Positions 1-11,174 of a DNA stretch of 64,000 nt are shown in pieces. Numbering within the stretch: the stretch's first letter is position 1; the number at the start of each line of letters is the position of its first letter. The translations under genes were made by a program, and so were the position numbers. The notes beneath the pieces were generated by a model. That model did no database searches, was not told the origin of the DNA, and saw nothing but the letters and a program-made list of their open reading frames with translations. Source of the stretch: Adiantum capillus-veneris (lineage: Eukaryota > Streptophyta > Polypodiopsida > Polypodiales > Pteridaceae); contig CM043967.1 in assembly GCA_014529385.2 (NCBI GenBank), positions 86,229,278 through 86,293,277 on the forward strand, given 5' to 3'.

Positions 1-30
1 TTTTTCTTTTCCTAGCACTGCACAGTCCCA

Positions 31-1012
31 ATGGATTTGGATATCAACATGACTTTTCATTTTAAGCACCATACACCAGATCCTCCCAATGATGGCTCGC
101 ATCTGGATACTCTCGTGGAGGTTACCCGCAAAGCGACGGGAGGAGGTGATGCTTACAAATTGCTTGATATTCAAGAATTTCAAGCTCTTAAAGCACTTAA
201 TGAAAACAAATTTTGCATCACTAAATGAAAATGTCAGTAAATTATCCACTTTAGTGGTACAGTTTATGCAACAGCAGGCCAAGGATCATGTTGACACACA
301 CATGCATCAACATGTAGCTGATCAAGGGCAGGGTTCTCCTAGTCAGGACAAGGTCCCCCTCCGGATTCTCTGCACTCTCTCACTACGAAGAAGGTGGGCG
401 ACTTGTTGAAAAATACAAAGCCACCAACTTTTAAGTAAGAGGACCGAGAGCACAATAAGGATGCAGTGAATATCTTTCTTAACAAGTGGGGCGGAATTCA
501 CGCCTTACAGCGTACTCCGGATGCAGTCAAGGCACAACAGACAATGCTTACTTTGCAGACAATGCTTACTTTGGAAGGCAAGCCCTATAAATGGTGGATG
601 TCTCTCAAGGAGAAGAACATCATACCATAGAGTTAGGCAGCTTTTGAGGCTATGTTTAGAAAAGAGTTCCTGCCCACAAATAAGGCAGATAGAAATTGGA
701 CGGCTTACTACACGTGCTCCATGCGTCAACAACCCATCATTGCTTGAATATATCTTGCACTATCGGGATGTTATCCTCAAGTTGGAAGGGTTAGACACCT
801 TTCAACAAGTATGTGGGTTTATCCATGGTTTGATGCCAGAGCTTCAGAGGCATGTCAAGACTCAAGACCCTAAAACACTTGAGGAGGCCATAGTGAGAGC
901 TCACATTAATGATGATCCAGATGATAATAAATCACATAGTACTCACGTGCCTGCTAATACACATGGTAATACACACACACACACACACACACACACATCA
1001 TGGGCACAATAA
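31..1012 (+). pseudogene. CRV-1 gag remnant
   Basis: Three frames together resemble a gypsy capsid (Retrotrans_gag family). The N-terminal part is at 31-409. A middle part near 570-720 reads like LEGKPYKWWMSLKE and then FRKEFLPTNKADRNW in shifted frames. The C-terminal part near 730-930 contains GFIHGLMPELQRHVKTQDP. At least two frameshifts and several stops separate them. An 18-bp tandem duplication at about 540-575 and an (AC)13 run at 971-997 lie inside. Gag would form the cytoplasmic virus-like particle; this copy cannot be functional. Confidence 0.75.
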
Positions 1013-1095
1013 ACAAAAAATTTATAATAGCCAACTCAGAAGCAGCTAAGAAACCCAAGGGGTCTTGAGGGCCTCTCTGTACTGAGGAATTTGAG

Positions 1096-1580
1096 AAGGC
1101 TAAAAAAGAGAAGTTATGTTTTCAATGCTTGGTAAGCAACCATGGCAAAAAGGATTGTCCCAAGGGGAAATCTACTGGTCAAGGCAAGGAGAAATCAGTG
1201 CACATGGTGCAGCTATTGCCTCTTGGGTCTTCCTCTCGTTTCTCCAAGGAGGAGGTAACACACACCGAGGTGGTGCATGAATGCTATATCATAGCTGTCA
1301 TGTGGAAACAGACCTTTGGTCCACATGATCTAGTGCATATGCATGGATCTATTCAAGGTCACAAGGTGCGTATCTTGGTAGATGACGGTGCTACTCACAA
1401 GGATTAAATTTCCCCAAACTCCGAGTGCCCACCGCTACAAGGTAGCAATGACAAACGGCTATGATGCCGAAGTATGGGATACTCAAGTGACAGTTGTATC
1501 ATTGGAAATTCAAGGCTATTCCACATCCTTGGATTTCCAGGTTATGAACATGGAGAGGGCAGATGTGTTTTCCATCAATA
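1096..1580 (+). pseudogene. CRV-1 zinc knuckle and protease remnant
   Basis: The frame from 1111 encodes a perfect CCHC knuckle (C-x2-C-x4-H-x4-C, codons 1117-1158) followed by a basic stretch. The retropepsin motif follows near 1372-1395 as ILVDDGATH, where the usual D-S/T-G-A has become D-D-G-A. A frameshift near 1395 moves the rest of the protease to another frame, seen as AMTNGYDAEVWDTQVTVV to about 1575. The knuckle would bind RNA and the protease would cleave the polyprotein. It is broken by frameshift and runs directly into integrase sequence. Confidence 0.75.
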
Positions 1581-1584
1581 ATGG

Positions 1585-2660
1585 GTACCTACTCCATACA
1601 GGGAGAGTTTGTTTACCGATGGACACGGACATTCGATGCCAAATTCTTTATGAATGTCACGACAGTCCAACTACAGGGCACCCAGGCATTAAAAAGACTT
1701 ATGCTCTTGTAAGACGATAGTTTTATTGGCCAAGTTTACATGGATTTGTTCAAGACTATGTCTTGCATTGCCAAAAATGTCAAGTTAACAAAGCAGAGCA
1801 CTTGAAGGCAAGGGGACTCTTACATTCCTTGGATATTCCCAATGGTAAGTATGTCTATGGATTCCATCCTGGGTTTACCAACCACTGTACGAGGTCATGA
1901 CTCGGTATGGGTGGTCATAGACCAGTTGACTAAACTATGCAAGTTTATTTCAACCAAGTTGATCATAAAAACTCCAAGATTAGCTAAGTTATTTGTGGAA
2001 AATATGTACAAGTTATATGGATTGCCAAGTAACATTGTGAGTGATCGTGATCCCAAGTTTAACAATCATTTTTGGAGGGTTGTGTTTTTAAGCGATTGGG
2101 TACACAACTCAACCTCAGTACAACAGATCATCCAAAAACAGATGGTCAAACTAAATGAGTTAACCAAGTGCTAGAGGATATGCGACGAGCATACATTAGC
2201 AAGAAACAAGCAGACTAGGAAGAGTATCTACCTCTTCTTGAGTTTTCTTACAACAGTTCTAAGCATGTCACGACTGGATTTAGTCCTTTCATGCTAATGT
2301 ACGGTTTTCAACCTAGGTCACCAACTATAGTGGGGTTGGCCATCAAAAAACTCTAGTAGGTCAAGGATTTTATCCAAGACCATATGGATATGTTGAAACT
2401 CGCTCCTCGGAATGTCCAATAAGCACAAGATCGGTATAAGAAGTACGCCGACGAGAAACGTCGACAAGTTACCTTCAAGGAGGGAGAAGAGGTATTTTTG
2501 CGTGTGTCAGAGAATTCAGAAAGTCTAAATACTGGGCCAACACCTAAATTATCTTTGAGATATTGTGGGCCTCTCAAGATACTCAAGAAAGTTGTTGATC
2601 GTGCTTACAAACTCTACCAGCACACTCTCGTGTCCATCCTGTATTTCATGTAAGCTGTTT
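1585..2660 (+). pseudogene. CRV-1 integrase remnant
   Basis: The zinc-binding N-terminus is visible as ECHDSPTTGHPGIKKTY near 1650-1700, followed after a stop (1718-1720) by a CxxC (HCQKCQVNK) near 1765. The catalytic core is at 1842-2174, with WVVIDQLTKLCKF and then NIVSDRDPKF supplying a catalytic Asp; the last acidic position near 2145-2160 lies by a stop. Downstream fragments to 2660 resemble the integrase C-terminal domain. Integrase would insert the cDNA into chromatin. Multiple stops make it non-functional. Confidence 0.75.
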
Positions 2661-2699
2661 AGGCAAACATTTGCATGGGGACAACAATGTTGTTGACCA

Positions 2700-2924
2700 A
2701 CAAATTTTGGTTGATTTTGTTGAGCCTCCTACCCAATGCATGAACCTGAGCGAATCCTCGACTATCGTGATTTACATACACATAATCATGTACGTTGTCG
2801 AGCTTTAGTCAAGTGGAAAGATCGACTTGACGAAGGTGCCACTTGGGAAAACATTGGTGTTCTTAAGAAGAAGTTTCCCACTTTTGTTTTCAAGAACGAA
2901 AACACTTCTCCAAGGGGGGAGTAA
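2700..2924 (+). pseudogene. CRV-1 chromodomain at integrase C-terminus
   Basis: An open stretch beginning near 2736 reads PERILDYRDL, then RALVKWKDRLDEGATWE and FKNENTSPRGE, ending at a stop at 2922-2924. This is the plant chromovirus chromodomain pattern (aromatic/acidic E-x-I-L-D, then L-V-K-W-K and A-T-W-E). In this lineage the domain targets integration to modified histones. It is the last coding sequence before the polypurine tract, as expected. The domain itself looks uninterrupted, but the upstream integrase is broken. Confidence 0.8.
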
Positions 2925-3300
2925 TGTCATGCCAAGAGCATACCTAGGGGGGGTCATGGATCCGGGCCAACTCGCCGGCTGTCCGTGTGGAATAGAGGAT
3001 TCGAGGCCCAAGGGCTATATATGGGGGTTGGGTGGTGAATTTGGACCAAGGAGTCCTTTGACATTCCAGTAGAGAACATCGAGGATCAAATCAGGGAGAG
3101 AAGAACTTGCACTAGAAGGGGTGGTAGCTCACCAATGAGGCTCGTGCTATGAAAGGTCACTTATGAAGAGGTGTATTTTTTATGATCGTTGCCATGCATG
3201 TGTTCCATTGCTCCTGGTAAGAAGCTAAGTACGATTCCTTGTAACCATCTTCATAGTAGCATTTTGCACAGGCCCAAGTTAGGCCCACTCCTCATTGCAA
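2925..3300 (+). repeat. CRV-1 3' LTR (right end uncertain)
   Basis: The sequence switches at TGTCATGCC (2925), directly after the purine run CAAGGGGGGAG (2911-2921), which is the usual polypurine-tract/LTR junction. The LTR is GC-rich at first. I could not locate its CA end without the partner LTR, so 3300 is a guess. Confidence 0.5.
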
Positions 3301-6300
3301 CGAGAGATCATGAATTTTAATAGCTTGGTGCTGGCATCCATCAAGGTCCTTGGTCAGGGGGTGTGGGATGAGCGCCATCCTTCTGCTCTCCATTACTAAG
3401 CAGAATGTTTGCAGCAATCGATAGATCTCTAAATCTCAGCAACCATCATAAAAGAGGGCAGTTGATATTGAGCTCCAATTAGTGCTTGTTGCAGCGTGCT
3501 TCCGCTTGTCACCTTTTTCCTATGCCTTGCAAAAATCACTAATCCCCTCCCAAGGACATTTGATGGTCGAGAATGGTCCCCTACCGACCATTCCCTTTGT
3601 AATTAGTGCTCCACCAATTGGCTCCAAGCCCGTTGGTCGCCAAGGAGTCACATAAATTGCAAGGAATGGTCAACATGGGACCATTACCTACCCCATAAAG
3701 ACCCTCACGTAGCAGCACTGCCAATCCTTCTACATGCTGCAAAACAATACAGTAATCTGCAAAGTGAGAAGCTGAAAAACACTAGTTGGGAAACATAGGG
3801 ACCTTTGATAAAAACTCTATATGATAACTACAACACATACGAAACTCTTGTTTGGCATAATACTATACTAGCTCTTTGCCAATTTCCCCATGCGTCATAG
3901 CTATGCAAATGTATTGACAACAGAGCGTTACATAGATTGGTGATCAACAGAAAAGAGGAGTTAGTTCTTTAAGTTAGAGATATATTTCTTGGGACACATC
4001 ATTTCCTCCAAGGAGAGTAGAGGCTATTCGCAATTGGCATACATTGAGAAATTACATAATATGAGGAGCTATGAAGTTTTGAAACATATCGTATGAACCC
4101 AATTTTGAAAGTTTTGAAACGGTTTCAATAGCTTGTTAAGAAGTGCCACCTCAAAAGTTTCACCAGTAGTTATGAGTGAGAAGTCATAAGTATGCATATG
4201 CAAAGCTTACTTAGGCCCATGTCACATTGGGGCAGGAAAACGACGCTTTTTGTTGCATGCACCAATCAGTTGTTGTGCAGATGCATCACCTTGCCACACC
4301 AAGTCACTGCCCCTGTTTTCAGAGCTTAGCTGGCTGTCCACCTCAGCGACACACTTTCCTGAGAACTGTGCCGGCCTACCTTGCCCGCCCAACCTCGATC
4401 TCGTCGTCTGATTGGTTGCAGAGCATCTTTTGCAGCTTTTCCAACTTCATCACCTGCGCTCAATATGACACCATTTCCACTGGCCTCTGTAACCGAGATT
4501 GCTCTCACACAAGGACATGGTGGTAAAAGCCATCCAGCTCACAAAGGACGGGCAACCCAGTCTGACAAGGGACTTATATTATGCCTTGACACAGATATTA
4601 TTTATAAGACTATGAGAGAATTCAAAACCCACCTTCAATTGAGAATGCAATAAACGTGTAAGAGGATGTTATATTGAGACCAGTAAGAAGCAATCACCTT
4701 CCTTGTTGTCACAAGTCGTTGACTTGGCATGGTTGGGCCCCCTGTTAGAGGATATAATTTGCAAGGGGCCAAATAGCTAGAAACTCAAAGACCTTAAATT
4801 TGTGTAATGTTGCTGACCCAACATAACAATACTGACATCACGAAATCCATGCTAACATGCTGATGTGGCATTTGTAGCCCGTGAAACACGCAAGTTTGTT
4901 GTTGTGGTAGCATGGACGAACAATTGGCTTTTGGGCATGAGTTTGCATGCAAGGGTTTTAAAGTACCAGATTTTAGGCAAGTGATTTTAGAACCAAATTC
5001 TTCTGGAGGGGCTCTGCTTTTAGACCACATGTATTTTTAAAAGAGTACATAGGACCTCATTCGTAGACACGGAAGCCATGAGATTCGTGCAAAAAAGGAC
5101 CCTTGGGAGCTGTACTATGGAATTGAGAAATAAATAAAGAACTACCAAAAGAGGAGCTAAAATTTGGGGCTAGTGCATCTAGAAGTGGAATTCTAGCACT
5201 TCGTGTCAACTCTCCTCTTTTGTCCAATCCTAGTGAGGAACAGAGGGAACCAATAGAGATACCAATGAGACCAAGCCTTCACTTCACGTTGACACATGTG
5301 CAAAGACAATGACCAAGTCCTCCAAGGACCTAAGGTACGTTCAATATATGAAGCAACACCTGGTTGGCGATGTTCACTCTCAATGTCGAGATGTTGTCCA
5401 CTCACCTCTTAAATCAAGCATGAAAAAGCAAAGTCGAATGCAAAAAAGGAAAAACAATACTCACAAGAAGAGTTTGACTAAGCTCTTGAACAAAAGATCA
5501 ATCAATTGATGTAATGCAAAAAGCACTCATGGAATAAAAGAAAATCAAAGGGCCTGGTTACTGAGCCCGAAAATTGACTTTTGAGGTGGCTAGTCAGTCC
5601 AAGAAATGTGTTCATGTCAAGGATGACCCGAGTTCTTCTTTGTCTTTAGAGAGTTCTAACAATTTCTCTTCCTCTAGCTCTAGTGAGGATAAGAAAAGAC
5701 AGAAGAAACAAAGAAAGACCAAGCAAAGCAAGAAAAGCAGATCCAAGAAGAATTCTAGAAAGCACAAAAAGCAATCTAGCCATTCAGAGGAAGATACCTC
5801 ATCCCCATGAAAATTCAGATAGTGATACCGACTCGTTTGGTGCTATTTATGGTAAGAAAAAAAACAATTGTTGTGTTATGAGCGCATCTCGAGAGGGAGA
5901 GGAGATACTCACAATATACAAGAGCTTGAAACTCAATTATGACATTAAATGTACTTGATTTAAAAACTTGTTTAAAAATTTGGATTGCAAGGCTTGACTT
6001 ACAAGATAAGGCTTCATTACAAGAACATGGGTAACAGTACAAGAACTAGAAGAGGACTTACCCACCTTGCAGGAGCCTCACAATTGGTGTTGGCAAGATT
6101 AAAGGGCTTGTAGCCCAAGACCTTTATTTATACTATTTCTACGAGAGGTTAAGGGGGACATATAACAGGACATGCATGTTGACACATGATGCACATCTAT
6201 GGTGACACATAGCATAGGAGGTATGACACATGGAAGTTGACATAAGTGATGTAATTGAAATGGCCTATGGACTTGGAGAACAGTGGAATCAAGAGAATTA

Positions 6301-7250
6301 GAGAGAACAATTTTGTGAGACTACTTTGAGTGCATAGAGGGTGAACTTAATTGATGGTAGCAACATAATCATAGTACTTAGTTAACTTGGCATGAATAAT
6401 ACTTTTGCAAGAGAGAGAGTTTAAAGAACATGACAACAATTGAGGACCAAACTTATGTGGAGCCGGTCCCCCCTCCAATAGGCATTTGTATTATAGATTC
6501 TCCCATTAAGAGAGACTTGGTACAATAGAATCTTTGTGTTCCTTGTGCCTTAGGTGATGCAATGAACATGGAAAGCTTCATGCATCATGAGCATAACATA
6601 ATTTTTTTTAAAAGAATTAACTATCCCAAGCCTTAGTCCCACACCTTCAAGGTGGAGGGAGCTAGCAGTGAATGAGGGTAGGGAAGAGGAAGAAGAAACA
6701 TTCCATAGCAGAAAGAAGTAGTTCCTCACTTATCATCACTCTTCTTGCTAGCATAAATAATAGCATAGTAATGAAGATGGAGAAGATGGAAAGCTTAAGC
6801 ATTGAAGCATGGCCTGGATTTTCATTCCATAGCCAAGAGTATTGGTGTAGGATCTCAACTTCTCTACTAGCTTGGAGAAGGAGATGGAGCTCTTGCACTT
6901 TGCACTTCAAACCATGAGAGTGTGTGTGGGAGAGTATATCCCACAAGCAGCCCCACTTCTTTCTTTGGTCGGCCCCCCCTTATAGCTCATGCTTGAAGCT
7001 CATTGAACCCCTCCATGCCTAGCCAATCACATACAAGAGGCATATCAAGCAACAAGGTAGCCTTGGAACAAGTGTCCCCCTTTCCCCTTTGAGAGAGAGG
7101 ACTTGATAAGTGCAAAAACAATTATTTAAATCAACTAAATTATCATTGGACCCCTTGGGAGGCCAACCAATAGGATTTAAGCACACCATGAGGCAACATG
7201 GGTAGGGGCTTGACATGTGTCCTTGCTGCCTCTTGAGGCATGGGCTTATC
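3300..7250. other. Unassigned intergenic DNA
   Basis: I see no convincing gene here. Short open frames exist, but none shows a domain, and they are interrupted every 60-100 codons. A Ser/Lys-rich stretch at 5574-5958 is listed separately. Part of the first few hundred bases is probably the rest of the CRV-1 LTR. The AT-rich composition and lack of long frames fit old, decayed repeat DNA. Confidence 0.5.
5574..5958 (+). pseudogene. Ser- and Lys-rich coding-like remnant, unknown
   Basis: Two overlapping frames (5574-5810 and 5683-5958) encode first a Ser-rich segment (SSSLSLESSNNFSSSSSSED) and then a very basic Lys/Arg/Ser segment (KKQRKTKQSKKSRSKKNS), followed by SHSEEDTSSP and DSDTDSFGAIYG. 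The change of frame near 5805 looks like a frameshift in one former coding sequence. Such composition is common in linkers of retroelement Gag and in nuclear proteins. No domain is recognisable, so I give no function. Confidence 0.3.

Positions 7251-7251
<1 letters not shown>

Positions 7252-7338
<87 letters not shown>
7252..7338. repeat. (TG)n microsatellite
   Basis: About 43 uninterrupted TG dinucleotides. Low-complexity frames across it are not genes. Confidence 0.98.
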
Positions 7339-7339
<1 letters not shown>

Positions 7340-7439
7340 CTCTCTCATCCCCCTAGCTTTAGGGCTCGCCCCCTCATGAGTAGGGAGGTTGTTGATTTTT
7401 GGAACACAAGCACCTTCGTCAACAAGCATGAAAAAGCAC

Positions 7440-7595
7440 CTCAAGAATGTGTAGTGTTCCCACAAGCACCTCAAGCTCCCTAGTCGGCAAGCACAATGAC
7501 AAGAGATTCAAGAATTTTAGTCAGGAAAGCACGACAAGCACCTCAAGAATCTTAGTCAGCAAGCATGACAAGCACCTCAAGCTTGGGCCGGGTTC
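7440..7595. repeat. Short imperfect tandem repeats
   Basis: The phrase CAAGCACCTCAAG with flanking TTAGTCRGCAAGCA recurs three to four times at irregular 25-60 bp spacing. Confidence 0.6.
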
Positions 7596-7759
7596 CCACC
7601 TCAAGCACAGCCCTAGCTTACCTAAGGTCAAAGGACTTTTATCACTAACCTTTGGGGAGGTCTTCAATGAAGCTAACCCTAAGGTCTTTAAGCTCCATTG
7701 GTTAGCCTTGCTCTTTGACAGACCATCTCTCATTTGGGCCCCTCTACCATTGGCCCCGT

Positions 7760-7993
7760 GTTGAGATAGATCTGTAAGCACATGTCTATATTCTAACCCT
7801 TGTTCCTGTTTATTCTCCCACATTTAATGATTAGTTTAATATGAGAAAATCATTGGGTATGTTGGATATTAGATTTTAGGACAAGAAATTATACATAAAA
7901 TCCTCTAGAAGTTTCTAGTATAAGCTACTAGACTCTTCTACAATCTTCTTTCTAGAACCTTCCATACTTTTCTGGGAGCTTGCATTCATTACA
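7760..7993 (-). repeat. CRV-2 3' LTR fragment (inferred)
   Basis: Read on the minus strand, a TGTAATGAATGC start at 7993 is preceded (across the COP-1 insertion) by the purine-rich AAGAAGGAGTAT at 13237-13248, as expected for a polypurine tract/LTR junction. The following sequence has the TTCTAGAAG-type motifs common in plant gypsy LTRs. COP-1 would have inserted exactly at this junction. The left end is not determined. Confidence 0.45.
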
Positions 7994-7998
7994 ATACT

Positions 7999-8226
7999 TG
8001 TTACCATATACATGTGGTAGTGATGTGTGTGAACACACTTAGGACCATCGGGGCATTTTTTCCCTCACTAGGAGGTTTTTTCCCTCGTGCATTATATATA
8101 CACCCATTATTCTAGGGCTATCTATCTTTCCATTGCACACTAAGTAAAACACTCTCTATTGTGTGCCTTTAGCTTCCTTCATCTTCTCCAAGCTGTGCGT
8201 TTTTTTTTGCAACCCTAATTCCAACA
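7999..8226 (+). repeat. COP-1 5' LTR
   Basis: 228 bp running from TGTTACC to CCAACA. It contains a TATA-like ATTATATATACA near 8091-8102 and ends directly before the primer-binding site. Confidence 0.93.
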
Positions 8227-8228
8227 AA

Positions 8229-8243
8229 TGGTAGTAGAGCAGG
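8229..8243 (+). other. COP-1 primer-binding site
   Basis: TGGTAGTAGAGCAGG lies two bases after the LTR. It matches the plant initiator-Met tRNA complement (TGGTATCAGAGC) with two changes. Confidence 0.8.
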
Positions 8244-8588
8244 TTGCGTCCTCCCGGGCTTGGTCACCACTAGCTCCAGCACACGCCTGCTCACTTTCTT
8301 TGATTTGTGTGAGCTTTGGCGAGCTTCACAGGTCAACAAAAATTTTGGGAAAGGTCGAAGAGCTTAGTCTGCTTAGATTTTTTATTTGGGCTCATTTCGG
8401 CCTCCGTTTCCACTATGGGTAGTATTGCATAGGCTATTTTGTCATTTTGTGCAAAAATTTTGTCAGTGTTGTTTTTTGCATAATAGGTCCCTTATAGTCT
8501 TCTATGGTTTGTGCTATATAGCATGTGTTGTTCTCACTTAGTTTCTCCTCTTTTCGAGAAGTTTTCACATCAGGTGCATGCATTCATC

Positions 8589-9500
8589 ATGGCCGACAAC
8601 AACACATATGTGTTTAAGATGTTTGTTGCTGAGGACAAATTGGATGGGGACAATTACCCTATGTGGGCTCGCATGATGCAACATGTTCTTGTGTCAAAGG
8701 GTGTCTAAAATATTGTGCAAGACATTGATGTACGTCCTCGTTCTGAGGATGTAGGCGATGTTGAGGATGATGCAGGTCTTGTTGCAAGGATTGCTGCTGT
8801 TAGAGTTGTTTTTCCTACAGCAGAACAATCTCATTGGGATGTAAAAGATGCACAGGATCATGCATTGATTGCATTGTCTATGAAGTACACCATTACTCCT
8901 CACATTCGTTAAGCAAAATCTGCAAAACAGGCTTGGGATATTCTGGCTGGTCTTTATGCAAGTCGCAACAATGAGACAAAAATTTCATTGCTGCGTAAAG
9001 AGTTGGAATCGAAGATTATGCGTGAGGAAGATGATATGGACACTTTCCTTGCTGGTGGCAAGGAGATCAATGAGCACCTTATTTCTGTAGGTGAAGTCAT
9101 TTCAAACAGTTCCCTTGTGCAGATTGTTCTTGATGCCTTGCCAGATTCTTACCAGACTTTTGCTAGTACTTGGAGACTTATGATCCAAGGAAATCCTGAA
9201 GTTGTCAAGTTTGATGGATTATGCACATTGTTGTTGCAATAGTCACTTTCCAGAAAAAAGAAGGACTAGACAACGTGCAATTGAACATGCCTTTATTGCT
9301 GCTCAAAGAAAAGGTGGTAACAGCAATGTAGCCACTTCTCATGGTTCTTCTACGAGTGGTAAATCATTTGTTTCTAATGATCCTGCTGGCAGCAATTTGT
9401 TTGGGAATTCTAGTGATAAGGGCAAAAAGAAGATCCGTTGACATTACTGTAAAGCTAATGAGCACTTGATCAAGCAGTGTCTTAAGGTGAAGGCTAAGAA
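8589..9500 (+). pseudogene. COP-1 gag remnant
   Basis: The frame starts at ATG 8589 (MADNNTYVFKMFVAEDKLD...) and continues through copia Gag (UBN2-type) sequence: DGDNYPMWARMMQHVL, then AKQAWDILAGLYASR, then LDALPDSYQTFASTW. It is interrupted by TAA at 8706-8708 and TAA at 8910-8912, and by a shift near 9240. A CCHC knuckle near 9440-9480 has its first Cys codon changed to TGA. The first two stops sit at exactly the positions of stops in COP-2. Gag would build the particle; this copy cannot. Confidence 0.85.
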
Positions 9501-9539
9501 GAAAGAGGGTGGTTCCACTACAAAGGTTGGTTCCACTAC

Positions 9540-10143
9540 AAATGCAACTATTGTTGAGTCTTTTGTGAAAGGAGACTATGATGCTGACGTTGATGCAGAA
9601 TGGGCTTTTAGTGCAGAGTGTACCTATAATCCTGTTGTACATGATGCATGCATGTTAGTTGCTGCAGATTTACATGTTTCGTATTTTGACAGTGGTGCTA
9701 CAAAGCACATTACCTGACATCATGATTCGTTCACCTCTCTCGAGTTTGTCTCTCATGGGAATTCAGTTACTTGTGCCAACAATGCCTCTTATCCAGTTCA
9801 GGGAGTTGGAAAGATTGTGCTTATTGCTGCAAATGGCAGTTCTTTCACACTTTCTGATGCACTTTATGTACTTGGGATCAAGAAGAATATTTTGTCTGTA
9901 TCTGCACTTGCTAGACTTGATCTTGTAGTCAAATTTACACGATTGCAGTTTTGGTTGATGAAATTGTTGCATCTTGCATTTTATGTTGTGGGCTGTATAA
10001 GCTCACTTTGTATGACAAGTGTGGGTAGAATTTTGCAAATGCAATTGTGGATCCAAAGGCTATTTCAGATGCAAAACTTTGGCATGCACGTTTTTGTCAC
10101 AGATTCTGAATTTTGCCAATTTGCTGCGTTTGCAGAAATTTGA
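9540..10143 (+). pseudogene. COP-1 protease and pre-integrase remnant
   Basis: The copia aspartic protease active site reads YFDSGATKHIT near 9676-9714 and is followed at once by a stop (TGA, 9715-9717) and more homologous sequence (GSSFTLSDALYVLGIKKN near 9835-9890). The GAG-pre-integrase segment continues with frameshifts to about 10143. The D-S-G triad is intact but the frame is not. Compare COP-2, where the same region is open over 188 codons. Confidence 0.85.
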
Positions 10144-11130
10144 TATGGTTGCTTCTTTGCCACTTCTTGAAGCACCTGTCAAACATGTTTGTTAAGGCAT
10201 TATTTTGGGTAGGATGCAGCGTTCTAAGTTTCCAAAGAATGGTTCAATTAGGGCCACATGCAGGTTGCATCTTGTGCATAGTGATGTTTGTGGGCCCATG
10301 TGAAATCCATCTTTGGGTAATTACCTTTACTTCGTGACTTTTATTGATGATTACTCCAGGCATGCATGGGTGTATCCTCTTAAGGAAAAGTCCGAAGTAT
10401 TTATGTGCTTCAAACAATTTTTTGCTATGGCTGAAAATGTCTCAAAATGTACTATAGGCACCCTATAATCCGATCGAGGGGGGGAGTATGTGTCTCATGG
10501 ATTTAATGAGTTTATGGCTAGTCGTGGGATAAAACACCAATATACATTGCCTTATATGCCTCAGCAAAATGGTGTTGTTAAGAGGAAAAATAGGTCACTT
10601 ACAGAAATGACACGCTGTATGGTCAAAAGTCAATCTTTTTTGCATTCTTTTTGGCTTGAGGCCATCATGTGTACCACATATGTACTAAACAGGTGTCCTA
10701 CAAAATCTTTGTAGTCTATGGCTCCATATGAAGCATGGCATGATAGAAAGCCTTCTATTGATCACATGCCTGTTTTTGGTTGTTTGGCATATGCTTTGGT
10801 GCCACAAACACAACACTGAAAATTGTATGATAAGGATGTCAAATGTATTTTTGTTGGTTATAGTGATGAAAGCAAAGGTTACAGGTTGTATCATCCACAA
10901 ACAAAGCATATTTTGGTTTCACGGGATGTTGTCTTTGTGGAAGATTCTGTTCAGCCCTCAATGTCATGTACTAGAGACAATAATGTAAGCTCACAAGACA
11001 TTTATGACACTTTGTTTCTTCTTTTCAGTGGTGGAAGTTCGAATGCAAAATTCTAATGAGAAAAAAGTACCGCCTATGAGGGTTTCTGAAAATGCTACAA
11101 ATCAGCCTATTACTGATGCAGATGTACATG
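10144..11130 (+). pseudogene. COP-1 integrase remnant
   Basis: Fragments of the rve core are found in several frames. The last acidic region is at 10490-10714 (YMPQQNGVVKRKNRSL, where the usual catalytic E of the N-G-V-x-E motif reads K). The copia-typical C-terminal part follows near 10820-11000 (KCIFVGYSDESKGYRLY, then SRDVVFVEDSVQ). Internal stops include CAG-to-TAG near 10712 and a TGA near 10820. Integrase function is lost. Confidence 0.85.
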
Positions 11131-11174
11131 ATGTACTTGATGAGGAAAGGGCTAAAAATGAGCACGCTTGAGGT

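Larger units (their letters stand above)
1..3300 (+). mobile_element. CRV-1: decayed Ty3/gypsy chromovirus, internal region and 3' LTR
   Basis: In order on the plus strand are gag fragments, a CCHC zinc knuckle (1117-1158), a protease remnant ending near 1575, an integrase zinc-binding region and core, an integrase tail with a chromodomain, a polypurine tract (about 2911-2922) and the start of a 3' LTR. This is the order of a plant chromovirus, but the RT and RNase H, normally about 2 kb, are absent between the protease and the integrase. Stops and frameshifts break every domain. The 5' LTR lies outside the window. The right end is approximate because no second LTR is available to fix it. Confidence 0.85.

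Noticed and set aside
970-998. His/Thr run as a functional Gag feature of CRV-1
   Set aside because: It is an (AC)n microsatellite expansion inside a dead element.
4227-4653. Overlapping frames of 90-99 codons as a host gene
   Set aside because: Frames overlap in different phases and strands with no recognisable motif.
7019-7483. Open frames across the (TG)n run on both strands
   Set aside because: Long only because a dinucleotide repeat has no stops; the flanks have no domain.
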